This document shows positions 1 to 7,388 of a stretch of 62,906 nucleotides of DNA, piece by piece (the stretch's first letter is position 1; each line of letters opens with the position of its first letter). This stretch comes from Clostridia bacterium (lineage in GTDB: Bacteria; Bacillota; Clostridia; Oscillospirales; Acutalibacteraceae). The position numbers and the translations under genes are program-made. The stretch covers positions 1-62,906 of the forward strand of contig JAGBSO010000034.1 of assembly GCA_017631795.1 (NCBI GenBank), read 5' to 3'. The notes under the pieces were generated by a model. The model was not told the origin of the DNA. It searched no databases and saw only the letters and a list, made by a program, of their open reading frames with translations.

Positions 1-73
1 AAAGTGTTCTGAAATTCCAACGGCGGCTTGAGGGCAAGCCGCCCTACGCAGGATTTCAATAAATTATTGTTTA
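1..73. repeat. MITE-like intergenic repeat, copy 1 (left end outside window)
   Basis: The right terminus reads TAAATTATTGTTTA (60-73), the same end seen at about 2010, 17893 and 23788. The interior has a 9-bp perfect stem GGCGGCTTG (22-30) / CAAGCCGCC (35-43) around an AGGG loop, flanked by near-complementary GAAATTCC and GGATTTCA. The last three bases (71-73), read on the minus strand, are the TAA stop codon of the SpoIIQ-like gene. The left end is cut off by the window. Confidence 0.6.
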
Positions 74-784
74 TTCATAGTACCCCATAACTTCAAGGGG
101 GTCACACAATTCGCCGTCTGCTCTGATTTCAAGATGGATGTGGGGAAATTCAGCATCGGATTCACCGGGGATGAAACCGATTTCACCGATTCTGTCACTT
201 TCAGAAACAATAATTCCTTTTTTAATCTCAGCATCTGCGACCACTCCGTTGTAAGTTGCCACAATTCCGCCACCATGGTCAATCACAACAGTACCACCCA
301 TAATCGGGTCCTCGCTGACTTCCCTTACAATACCGTCGGCAATCGCTTTGACTCCGTCACCGTATTCACCGTTGAAATCAACACCATTGTGAGTTCTCCA
401 GTCACCCATAACTGCATTGTAAACGGGAACACCCATGCTGTAATCGCTGCCGATATCAGTTCCGAGAGGCAGAGAATATGAAGTGGGAGCTGTTCTCACG
501 GTAGTCGTTTCGCTGACAGGTTCATAAACCTGCACGGTTGTGATTTCCGTTGCAGGAACAATGATTGTTTCCGTTTTCCGTGTATCAGGCACATCGTTGA
601 CTTCTGCTTCTGCTTCTGCCACCTGAGTTGTAGTTGTCACGACAATCTTCTCAGGCTCCGTTTTAAAATTATTGACCACAAGCGCAAGAACTGCAAAAAT
701 AATAACACACGCTCCGATACCTATGGCATATTTTTTCGTTTTCTGAGTGAGTTCAATAATATTATCTCTGTCATCGTTGTTCAT
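71..784 (-). CDS. spoIIQ: SpoIIQ-like M23 (LytM) family membrane peptidase
   Basis: 237 residues. The N-terminus has a short cytoplasmic stretch and one membrane helix (about 19-40), then a Thr/Glu/Val-rich linker (about 41-105). The C-terminal M23 endopeptidase domain keeps all expected zinc ligands: H132 and D136 in the HNGVD motif, and H215/H217 in HIHLEI. The GDWRTHNGVD context is typical of the forespore protein SpoIIQ, which pairs with SpoIIIAH across the intermembrane space during engulfment. Clostridial SpoIIQ proteins often keep the metal site, as here. An AGAAGGGA ribosome binding site precedes the ATG at 784, and a sigmaF-like promoter lies further upstream. Another membrane-anchored M23 hydrolase is possible. 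The TAA stop is the first triplet of a repeat element. Confidence 0.75.
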   Translation of the reverse strand: MNNDDRDNIIELTQKTKKYAIGIGACVIIFAVLALVVNNFKTEPEKIVVTTTTQVAEAEAEVNDVPDTRKTETIIVPATEITTVQVYEPVSETTTVRTAPTSYSLPLGTDIGSDYSMGVPVYNAVMGDWRTHNGVDFNGEYGDGVKAIADGIVREVSEDPIMGGTVVIDHGGGIVATYNGVVADAEIKKGIIVSESDRIGEIGFIPGESDAEFPHIHLEIRADGELCDPLEVMGYYE

Positions 785-814
785 ATTGATCTTCCCTTCT
801 GTTTATTCTGTAAT

Positions 815-843
815 TATTTTGAACAGAAAGAAAAATTTTATGC
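815..843 (-). promoter_or_regulatory. possible sigmaF/sigmaG-type promoter of the SpoIIQ-like gene
   Basis: On the minus strand GCATA (839-843) is followed after 14 nt by GTTCAAAATA (815-824). This fits the forespore pattern GYATA...GGNNANANTR with one mismatch in the -10 box. It agrees with forespore expression of spoIIQ in other spore formers, but the match was made by eye. Confidence 0.35.
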
Positions 844-846
844 ACA

Positions 847-878
847 AAAAAAAGCGATAGTTCAGAACTACCGCTTTT
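847..878 (-). terminator. intrinsic terminator of the IPQTG surface protein gene
   Basis: Inverted repeat AAAGCGATAGTTC / GAACTACCGCTTT (851-877) with one mismatch, followed on the minus strand by a run of T (847-853). It lies 16 bases beyond the stop codon of the gene ending at 894. Confidence 0.8.
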
Positions 879-893
879 AATATCAATCTGAAA

Positions 894-1442
894 TTAAGCT
901 TCCTTTTTCTTGCTGAGGAAGATGAATGCACCTGCTGCGATTGCACATACAGCAAAAGCAGAAACCATGCCGTTATCACCTGTCTGAGGGATATTGCCTA
1001 CATTGTTGCCTGCATTGTTATTTGTTGTGGGAGCTTCTGTTGTGGGAGCCTGTGTTGCAGGAGCCTGTGTTGTGGGAGCCTGTGTTGTTGTTTCATCAGC
1101 ACTGCCACCGTTGCCGCCTGTGATACCGCCGATCATTGAACCGATATCAAGACCGCCGAGAACGCCTGTAAGACCGCTGAGATCAAGGTCACCGACAAGG
1201 TTTGTGATTGCGTTTGCATCCATACCTTCAAAAAGACCTGTAACAGCACCGAGATCAAGACCGTCAAGAGCACCTGTGATAGCACTCATATCCATACCTG
1301 CGAACATATCCATAATTGAGCCGGGATCGAAATCTGCGAATGCACCTGAAATTTCGCCTGACTTAACTTCTGCTGCAAATGATGTTACAGAGAATGAAAA
1401 TGCAAGTACAAGAGCAACAAGAACAGCTAATACTTTTTTCAT
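894..1442 (-). CDS. secreted surface protein with Gly/Leu/Asp repeats and IPQTG sortase signal
   Basis: 182 residues of unknown function. A signal peptide (about 1-24, ending SFAAE) precedes a repetitive region (about 30-110) with four or five degenerate units of the form GLDLGAVTGLFEGMDANAI, in which small, Leu/Ile and Asp residues alternate. A Thr/Ala/Pro linker (TTQAPTTQAPATQAPTTEAP) follows. The C-terminus is a sortase sorting signal: IPQTG at about 151, a hydrophobic stretch and a KKK tail. The protein is therefore probably linked covalently to the wall. ATG at 1442 has an AAAGGATT ribosome binding site, and a near-consensus promoter lies upstream. The same Gly/Leu/Asp style occurs in the genes at 39816 and 40992. 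Confidence 0.75.
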   Translation of the reverse strand: MKKVLAVLVALVLAFSFSVTSFAAEVKSGEISGAFADFDPGSIMDMFAGMDMSAITGALDGLDLGAVTGLFEGMDANAITNLVGDLDLSGLTGVLGGLDIGSMIGGITGGNGGSADETTTQAPTTQAPATQAPTTEAPTTNNNAGNNVGNIPQTGDNGMVSAFAVCAIAAGAFIFLSKKKEA

Positions 1443-1749
1443 AACTAAACAATCCTTTCGAATTAAAAGAAATAAATTACAAAATGAAACACTTATAGAT
1501 TCATTACTATGCTAATAATACTCCAATTCAATAATTTTGTCAATCATTAAAATAAAAATTAAGTTTTTTCGGCAAAACCACAAAAAATCAATATATTCTT
1601 TTATATGTTTTGCATACAAATTGAATAATAATAATCTTTTATTAAAATTACAATTGTTATCATACTCCAAGGCGCTGCAAATGTCAATTATTAATCCGAA
1701 TGAAATCATCATTTCACGGAAACAATACATAACGAAAGGAGCAATAAAA
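1443..1749. other. AT-rich intergenic region
   Basis: 307 bases between divergent genes. It holds the minus-strand promoter at 1515-1543 and the AAAGGAG ribosome binding site (about 1736-1742) of the plus-strand small protein. I see no other coding or structural signal. The open frame running upstream from 1750 in this region is AT-rich, has no start signal and is not taken as coding. Confidence 0.6.
1515..1543 (-). promoter_or_regulatory. sigmaA-type promoter for the IPQTG surface protein
   Basis: TTGACA (1538-1543 on the minus strand), 17-nt spacer, TATTAT (1515-1520). Confidence 0.7.
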
Positions 1750-1920
1750 ATGGACACTTATGATAAAAACGGAAAGAAGCAAAAGAGGTATTTTCCCGAA
1801 ATGCAACGCAGTATCTGGAACTGCACAGACGGAAACGGAATTGCGAGCGACGTTCTCGGAAGTTATTCCGGTGCAGATTCAGATGACGATGAACCCGTTC
1901 AGGATGCAGATGACCTGTAA
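1750..1920 (+). CDS. small acidic protein of unknown function
   Basis: 56 residues beginning MDTYDKNGKKQ, with a basic N-terminal third, an aromatic core (RYFPEMQRSIWNC) and an acidic tail ending PVQDADDL. The start is chosen because a strong AAAGGAG ribosome binding site ends 7-8 bases before this ATG; the longer upstream frame lacks one. There are no membrane segments and one cysteine. I do not recognise a named family. The ordered composition and good initiation signal argue for a real gene. Its TAA stop is the first three bases of repeat copy 2. Confidence 0.6.
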   Translation: MDTYDKNGKKQKRYFPEMQRSIWNCTDGNGIASDVLGSYSGADSDDDEPVQDADDL

Positions 1921-2010
1921 ACAATAATGTAGCTGTGCTAAATTATTGTAGTGGAAAATTGAAAATTGAAAGTTGAAAATGAATAGAGCGAAGCGATAAA
2001 TTATTGTTTC
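1918..2010. repeat. MITE-like intergenic repeat, copy 2 (93 bp)
   Basis: The left end TAAACAATAATGTAGC (1918-1933) and right end GATAAATTATTGTTTC (1995-2010) are imperfect inverted repeats. The interior (TTATTGTAGTGGAAAATTG..., AAAGTTGAAAATGAATAGAGCG...) matches the reverse complement of the copy at 17725-17893, which has about 75 extra bases. Bases 1918-1920 are the stop codon of the small acidic protein. Confidence 0.75.
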
Positions 2011-2012
2011 TC

Positions 2013-2040
2013 TTGCATTTTCCGTCAGTTGCTATATAAT
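2013..2040 (+). promoter_or_regulatory. sigmaA-type promoter for the M42 peptidase operon
   Basis: TTGCAT (2013-2018), 16-nt spacer, TATAAT (2035-2040). The -35 box abuts the end of repeat copy 2, so the element forms the promoter's upstream flank. Confidence 0.65.
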
Positions 2041-2070
2041 ATATAATAGTATATGTAAAGGATGATTTTT

Positions 2071-3093
2071 ATGGATATAAGAAAAATCACGGAACAACTG
2101 ACAGAAGGTGCGGGAGTTTCGGGTAACTGTCACACACTGACAAAAGCAAAGGGACTGCTTGAAGAATATGCCGAAGTCAGAACTGATGCGCTCGGCAGTA
2201 TCATAGGCACTGTCGGAAGCGGAAAAACACACATCATGCTTGATGCACACCTTGACAGAATCGGTCTTATCGTGACTGCAATCGATGAATCAGGATTTCT
2301 ACGTGTGGACAAATGCGGCGGCAGTGACACCCGTGTGCTTTGTGCAGCAGAAGTCACAGTATGGGGCAAAGAGCCGGTTTACGGCGTAATCACAAGCACG
2401 CCGCCTCACCTTGCAAAATCCGAAGACGCATCAAAAGCACCTTCATTTGATAATATTTATGTGGACACAGGTCTGTCTTATGATAAACTGCTGAAAATCG
2501 TATCTGTCGGCGACAGAATCACAATCGATGCACCCGTGCGCTCACTTGCAGGCAGCAGAATCACAGGTGCAGCTCTTGATGACAGAATCGGAATGGCAGC
2601 GCTTCTGCGTGTTCTTGATATAATAAAAGGAAAAAATCCCGCAGTTAAAGTTTCTGTTCTTTTTTCCGTGCAGGAAGAAACAACGGAAGCAGGCGGAAAA
2701 ACAGGTGCATTCGGTATTTCTCCCGACGAAGCAATCGTTGTTGATGTAAGTTTTGCCACAGCACCGGGAATTTCCGAGCAGCAGGCAGGAAAACTCGGCG
2801 AAGGCGGCATGATATGTATTTCACCGTCACTTTCTCACGAAATGAGCAATGAACTCATTTCTCTTGCAAACGAAAATTCTATAAAATATCAGACAGAAAT
2901 CTGTCCCTCATCCACAGGCACAAATGCAGACGTCATTTCAGTTTCAAAGTCAGGTATAAAAACAGGTCTTGTTTCAATCCCCCTGAGAAATATGCACACT
3001 CAGGCAGAAATTGCAGACCTTGAAGATGTGGAATCCGTGGCACAGATAATTGCCGCATACATCATAAAGAAAGGAGCAGAAAACAATGATTGA
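2071..3093 (+). CDS. M42 family metallo-aminopeptidase (glutamyl aminopeptidase type), paralogue 1
   Basis: 340 residues. M42 enzymes are cytosolic dinuclear zinc/cobalt exopeptidases that trim peptides from the N-terminus. The expected ligands and catalytic residues appear in order: H and D in DAHLDRIG (about 59-66), the bridging Asp in ALDDRIG, the Glu pair in QEET, the Asp in VVDVSF, and the final His in RNMHTQ. After the Glu pair this copy reads EETTEAGG instead of the usual EEIGLRGA seen in paralogue 2, so specificity may differ. ATG 2071 is preferred over ATG 2062 because AAAGGA (2058-2062) is 8 bases from it and overlaps the earlier ATG. First gene of a four-gene operon; it overlaps the next by 8 bases. 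Confidence 0.85.
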   Translation: MDIRKITEQLTEGAGVSGNCHTLTKAKGLLEEYAEVRTDALGSIIGTVGSGKTHIMLDAHLDRIGLIVTAIDESGFLRVDKCGGSDTRVLCAAEVTVWGKEPVYGVITSTPPHLAKSEDASKAPSFDNIYVDTGLSYDKLLKIVSVGDRITIDAPVRSLAGSRITGAALDDRIGMAALLRVLDIIKGKNPAVKVSVLFSVQEETTEAGGKTGAFGISPDEAIVVDVSFATAPGISEQQAGKLGEGGMICISPSLSHEMSNELISLANENSIKYQTEICPSSTGTNADVISVSKSGIKTGLVSIPLRNMHTQAEIADLEDVESVAQIIAAYIIKKGAENND

Positions 3094-4099
3094 TATGGTT
3101 AAAAAGCTTTCTCTCCTGAATGGTACAAGCGGAAGAGAGACAAAAATCAGAGAATACATCATTTCACAGATTGACGGTAAATGCGACTGGCACACCGATG
3201 CACTCGGAAATATCATCGCATTCAAAAAAGGCATAAAAACTCCCGCCCGCAAAATCATGCTTGATGCTCACATGGATGAAGTGGGTGTTATCGTCACATA
3301 CATCACATCAGACGGTATGCTGAAATTTTCTCCCGTGGGCGGAATTGACACAAAAGTGCTTCTTGCAAGACAGATTGTTTTTGATAACGGTACTCTCGGT
3401 GTTGTCGGAATCAAGCCGATTCATCTTTCAAAAGGTGATGAAAAGACAAAAATCCCCGATGCGGATTCTCTTTATATTGACATCGGTGCTTCTTCAAAGG
3501 AAGAGGCTGAAAAACTTATAAAAATCGGTGACACAGGCGTATTTCTTTCCGATTTCGTCGAATTCGGCGACAACAGAATCAAGGGCAAAGCACTTGATGA
3601 CCGTGTAGGCTGTGCAATTCTTCTTGACATGATAAATTCAGACCTCGCATATGACGCATATTTTTCATTTTCCGTACAGGAAGAAATCGGTCTGAGAGGT
3701 GCGGCAACTTCTGCTTACGGAATTGATCCCGAATATGCAATCGTGCTTGAAACCACCACAGCAGCAGACCTTATCGACGTGCCTGACCACAAAAAAGTGT
3801 GTAAACTCGGCGAAGGTGCGACAGTTTCTTTCATGGACAGAAGCACACTCTACAACAAGGACCTTTTCGACACCGCATTCAGAGTTGCAGGTGAAAAAGG
3901 CATTAAAATTCAGCCTAAAACAGTGATTGCAGGCGGCAACAATGCAGGTGCAATCCACAAGGCAAGAGCAGGTATAAAGACTATCACAATCAACACTCCC
4001 TGCCGTTATCTTCATTCACCGTCATGCGTCTGTGACACAAGAGATATTGAAAGCGTCAGAGCACTTGCAGAAGCTCTGCTGACAGAATTTGCTCAATGA
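3086..4099 (+). CDS. M42 family metallo-aminopeptidase, paralogue 2
   Basis: 337 residues. The second cytosolic M42 aminopeptidase has the canonical motifs: DAHMDEVG (metal His/Asp), ALDDRVG (bridging Asp), QEEIGLRGA (catalytic Glu and metal Glu), LETTTA (Glu replacing the usual Asp ligand) and YLHSPS (last His). An AAGGAG site at about 3071-3076 inside the end of paralogue 1 drives translation from ATG 3086. The tandem pair suggests hetero-oligomeric or complementary peptide trimming. A GNAT enzyme and a permease follow in the same operon. Confidence 0.88.
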   Translation: MIDMVKKLSLLNGTSGRETKIREYIISQIDGKCDWHTDALGNIIAFKKGIKTPARKIMLDAHMDEVGVIVTYITSDGMLKFSPVGGIDTKVLLARQIVFDNGTLGVVGIKPIHLSKGDEKTKIPDADSLYIDIGASSKEEAEKLIKIGDTGVFLSDFVEFGDNRIKGKALDDRVGCAILLDMINSDLAYDAYFSFSVQEEIGLRGAATSAYGIDPEYAIVLETTTAADLIDVPDHKKVCKLGEGATVSFMDRSTLYNKDLFDTAFRVAGEKGIKIQPKTVIAGGNNAGAIHKARAGIKTITINTPCRYLHSPSCVCDTRDIESVRALAEALLTEFAQ

Positions 4100-4782
4100 T
4101 AAGATTACTGACAGACGATAAAACCGCTTCTTTTTCCGCATTCTGCGACAAAAGAATTACCGGTGCAGTCATATACACCCGTCTTAAAGCCTACGGACTT
4201 TTCAGCAACGAAGCTTTTTTCTGGTATTCGGAAAATGAAGAGGGAAACATAAATGCAGTTTTCAGCATGACAGACGGGGTTATCCTTGCTTGCACGGACG
4301 GCACAGCAGATGAAGAAGAAATCAGCATTTTTGCACAGACAGTCGGTGCATCAGGTGTTACATACGGAAATGCTGAATATACTCTGAAATTCAATTCTTC
4401 ACAAAAATCATGCACTGCGGAAGATTTAAGCGGTGAAAATATAAAAGATGCATTTGATGTTATTTTTGAAGATGATGCTGACAGGAAAAAATATTTTTCC
4501 CGCTGGTATACTGATGCATCACACAAAATCCGACATGGCTTCATTCACGGAAAATGTATTTACCGAGACGGCAGATGTGTTTCCGTTGCACTCACAAGCG
4601 GTGAAACAGACTCGGTTGCTGTGATATCATCAGTTGCAACACTCAGCGATTACAGAAAACAGGGTTTCGCAGAGCAGACGGTGCTGTCACTTGTGCAGTC
4701 GCTGAATAAAGACATTTATCTCATGACAGATAACGAAAAAACTAAAAACTGGTATGAAAAAATGGGATTTGTAATAATCTGA
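4096..4782 (+). CDS. GNAT family N-acetyltransferase
   Basis: 228 residues. The C-terminal part carries a GNAT fold: the acetyl-CoA pyrophosphate-binding motif A appears as VATLSDYRKQGFAEQTVLSL (about 179-198), followed by the beta5/alpha4 region ending NWYEKMGFVII. The N-terminal half (about 1-110) is poorly conserved. The acceptor is unknown; position behind two aminopeptidases makes an amino acid or peptide amine a guess. The start overlaps the previous stop as ATGA (4096-4099), indicating translational coupling. Confidence 0.75.
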   Translation: MIRLLTDDKTASFSAFCDKRITGAVIYTRLKAYGLFSNEAFFWYSENEEGNINAVFSMTDGVILACTDGTADEEEISIFAQTVGASGVTYGNAEYTLKFNSSQKSCTAEDLSGENIKDAFDVIFEDDADRKKYFSRWYTDASHKIRHGFIHGKCIYRDGRCVSVALTSGETDSVAVISSVATLSDYRKQGFAEQTVLSLVQSLNKDIYLMTDNEKTKNWYEKMGFVII

Positions 4783-4797
4783 GAAAGGAAAATGCAA

Positions 4798-6126
4798 ATG
4801 AACAATTCAATCAGAAAGAAAACATCAGGCGCAAAAATGTGGTTTCTGGTGTGGGCATTGGGTCTTGCAGGTCAGCTCAGCTGGTCAACATCAAGCCAAT
4901 GGCTGAACATTTTTGTCTATGCAAAAATCGCAAAAAATCCGACCATCATCACAAGCATTCTCATATGCAGCGCTCTGGCTTGTACTTTTTCAACATTTTT
5001 CTTCGGCACATGGGCTGACAGAACAGGCAAAAGGCGTGTCTGCATTTCGGCAGGCTACATAATGTGGGGTATTTTTACCATTCTTTTCGGTCTGACACAG
5101 TTCATACCAACCGAAATGTATGTTCTTGCAGGTATCGTGGTTGTTGCAACAAACACAGTCATGAGCTTTTTCGGCTCAATGGGTACAGATGCAGGTTACA
5201 ACACCTGGACAAACGATATCATGACGGAAAAAAATTCAGGTCAGATCGGTGCAGCAATTGCAACACAGCCTGTTCTCGGCATGATTATCGGTTCTGTTGT
5301 GGGCGGACTTATCGTCGGCGAAAACGAAAATTTCATGGCTCTTTTCCTTGCAATGGGTATTTTCATCATTGTTTTCGGTATAATTTCAATGTTCTCACTG
5401 AGCAAAAGCGATGACGTTGAGCCTTCCGTGCGTGGGTCTTTCGGCAAACAGTTTTTCAGCGTGTTCAATTTCAGAAAAATTGTAGAGCACAAAGAACTCA
5501 TGTGGGTAAACATTCTGGTTTCCGTTTTCTTTATCGGTTTCAATATCTATTTCCCTTATCTGGGTAATTATCTTGTTTACTACCTTGGCTACCCTGCTCA
5601 TATGATGGGAATTATCGAAGCAATTCCCCTTGTTATTGCAATCCTTGTTTCTGTTCCCGTTTCGGGACTTCTCAATAAGAACAAGCATGTTTTTGTATCT
5701 GTTCTTGCAATCGTGCTCAACATTATCGGCGCATTCATAATGTTCCCCATAAAGGCAGAAAGCATCGACACTTCAAAAATATTTGATGTGCGTGTATTCA
5801 TCGGAATTTTCCTGCTTGGCGTGGGTTACATCACAGTGCTTCAGACTGCAAAAGTATGGTGCAAACAGCTTTATCCCAGAGACAGCAAAGGTCAGTTTGA
5901 AGGCTTATGGCTCATCTGTTATTCACTTATTCCCGCAGTCGGCGGTTCACTTATCGGTCAGGCTGTTATAAAAACAAGCGGAAAAACATTCCTTGACACA
6001 GTCAGCGGTCAGATGAATTACATTCCAAACGGAAACATCTTCATCTTCGGTTCAATACTTATAACACTCTCACTTGTTCCCGTTTTACTGGCTGCAAAAC
6101 ACCACAAAAACAGAACAAAAAACTGA
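4798..6126 (+). CDS. MFS permease
   Basis: 442 residues with about 12 membrane helices. The loop 2-3 motif GTWADRTGKRR (about 63-73) is the MFS signature. The pattern of an early Trp/Ser-rich helix and an NDI motif is reminiscent of MFS_1 or GPH-type sugar and peptide permeases, but the substrate cannot be read from sequence. ATG 4798 is preferred to ATG 4792 because GAAAGGA (4783-4789) stands 8 bases before it. As last gene of the operon it may import peptides or an amino acid handled by the M42/GNAT enzymes. A strong terminator follows. Confidence 0.8.
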   Translation: MNNSIRKKTSGAKMWFLVWALGLAGQLSWSTSSQWLNIFVYAKIAKNPTIITSILICSALACTFSTFFFGTWADRTGKRRVCISAGYIMWGIFTILFGLTQFIPTEMYVLAGIVVVATNTVMSFFGSMGTDAGYNTWTNDIMTEKNSGQIGAAIATQPVLGMIIGSVVGGLIVGENENFMALFLAMGIFIIVFGIISMFSLSKSDDVEPSVRGSFGKQFFSVFNFRKIVEHKELMWVNILVSVFFIGFNIYFPYLGNYLVYYLGYPAHMMGIIEAIPLVIAILVSVPVSGLLNKNKHVFVSVLAIVLNIIGAFIMFPIKAESIDTSKIFDVRVFIGIFLLGVGYITVLQTAKVWCKQLYPRDSKGQFEGLWLICYSLIPAVGGSLIGQAVIKTSGKTFLDTVSGQMNYIPNGNIFIFGSILITLSLVPVLLAAKHHKNRTKN

Positions 6127-6141
6127 ATCAGGCATAAAAAA

Positions 6142-6164
6142 GCTCTGCGGAAAAATCCGCAGAG
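6142..6164. terminator. bidirectional intrinsic terminator
   Basis: Perfect stem CTCTGCGGA / TCCGCAGAG around a short loop, with T-rich sequence on the right and A-rich sequence on the left. It serves both the MFS gene (plus) and the phosphoesterase ending at 6179 (minus). Confidence 0.85.
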
Positions 6165-6178
6165 TTTTATTTTTTATA

Positions 6179-7375
6179 TCAGATTTCAATTTCTGTTTTA
6201 AGGCTGTTATCGGAAACTGTTCTCCAGAAACCTCTTGCCACAACTTCCACAGTATACTTACCTGCATCAACATCCTTGATTTCGGCTGTGACTGTTTCGG
6301 GCATATTATAAAGATAATAGTGTGACCATACGGAAACCTGCTTTGCGATATTGCCTTTTTTGTTTCTGAATCTGATTATGTAGTCATTGACTCTTTCTTC
6401 ACCCTTTGCCTGAGAGAAAACAATCTTCACACCGTTTTCTGTTTTTTCGGCTGTAACAAAAGCATTATCATCAAAATGAGTGGGCTTTTCGGAGCCTGCT
6501 CTTCTTTCTGTGTAAACAAAAGTTGACGGGTCAGAAGGTACATCAATTTTCCATGCTTCACGGAAGAAATTTTCTGTGAGAATATCTACGGGATAAACTC
6601 TGACTCTGTTGTTTTCGTCAGCTTCAACGATAAGATACTGAGCGCATTCGTCCTTATCAGCAGGAATTGTTCCGCCGATTTTGCCGAATTCATCCATTTC
6701 AAAATAGCTCAGTGACCCCGTGCCGAAAGATGTGAAATATTCCTGATGCACACTTCTGGGGTCATTTATCGGACAATGTGAATGACCTGAGAAAGTGATG
6801 AGCTGAGGATAGTTTGAGAGAATCTCATAAAGTTCATCCTCTCCCCAGTAGATACTGCCGTAAACGGTGTCTGTGACATGGGGATGCTGGAAGAAGAATA
6901 CAGGCTTTTCAAGTGAATCTGCAGCAGCTTCTTTAAGAGCAGAAGCAACAAATTCCTGTTCAGCTTCTTTGAAATGGCATCCGTTTGTGCATGAAGCACC
7001 CACAAGATGAAAACCGTTTATAACTTTGTGAGAAAAATAGTGCATACCGAAGATTCTCTGCAGTTTTTCCTTTGCGGCATCTTCGCCTTCACCGTGATAT
7101 TCGTGACTTGCCATAAAGAGTGTAACATCAGTTTCGGGCTTGAGTTTTTCATCAAGAACTTCCTTGAAATTGAGCATTTCCTGTTCTCTGCCGCTGTTTG
7201 CAAAGTCACCTACGGCAACAAAAGCATCTATTTTATTGTACTGAGAATTTTCAGCATAATTGTATGCAAAATCAAGACCTTTGCGAAGTCTTGCAAGTTC
7301 AACGCAGTCTTTGTTTTCCTTGACATGAATGTCACTCATGACAATCATTCTGAATTTCGGTGTAAAATCAGACAT
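6179..7375 (-). CDS. cytosolic calcineurin-like metallophosphoesterase
   Basis: 398 residues, no signal peptide. The N-terminal calcineurin-like domain has the ordered metal motifs MSDIHVKEN (D, H), VGDFANSG (D), MASHEYHG (GNHE position), FFQHPHVTD (H) and FSGHSHCP (H...H). The usual metal-binding Asn of GNH(E/D) is Ser here, which may weaken or change activity. About 110 C-terminal residues form an extra beta-rich domain. Start at 7375 (MSDFTPKF) is chosen because AAAGGA lies 8 bases upstream; ATG 7381 is too close to it. It sits 13 bases behind the AsnB-like gene and is the last gene of the operon. Substrate unknown. Confidence 0.75.
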   Translation of the reverse strand: MSDFTPKFRMIVMSDIHVKENKDCVELARLRKGLDFAYNYAENSQYNKIDAFVAVGDFANSGREQEMLNFKEVLDEKLKPETDVTLFMASHEYHGEGEDAAKEKLQRIFGMHYFSHKVINGFHLVGASCTNGCHFKEAEQEFVASALKEAAADSLEKPVFFFQHPHVTDTVYGSIYWGEDELYEILSNYPQLITFSGHSHCPINDPRSVHQEYFTSFGTGSLSYFEMDEFGKIGGTIPADKDECAQYLIVEADENNRVRVYPVDILTENFFREAWKIDVPSDPSTFVYTERRAGSEKPTHFDDNAFVTAEKTENGVKIVFSQAKGEERVNDYIIRFRNKKGNIAKQVSVWSHYYLYNMPETVTAEIKDVDAGKYTVEVVARGFWRTVSDNSLKTEIEI

Positions 7376-7388
7376 TTCCATCGTCCTT

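Noticed and set aside
994..1515. Plus-strand ORF of 173 codons opposite the IPQTG gene
   Set aside because: It is the antisense of a repetitive Thr/Pro and Gly/Leu gene, lacks a ribosome binding site and has biased low-complexity translation.
1537..1749. Upstream extension of the small acidic protein
   Set aside because: AT-rich translation (Asn/Leu/Lys runs) with no start signal; the strong AAAGGAG site belongs to ATG 1750.
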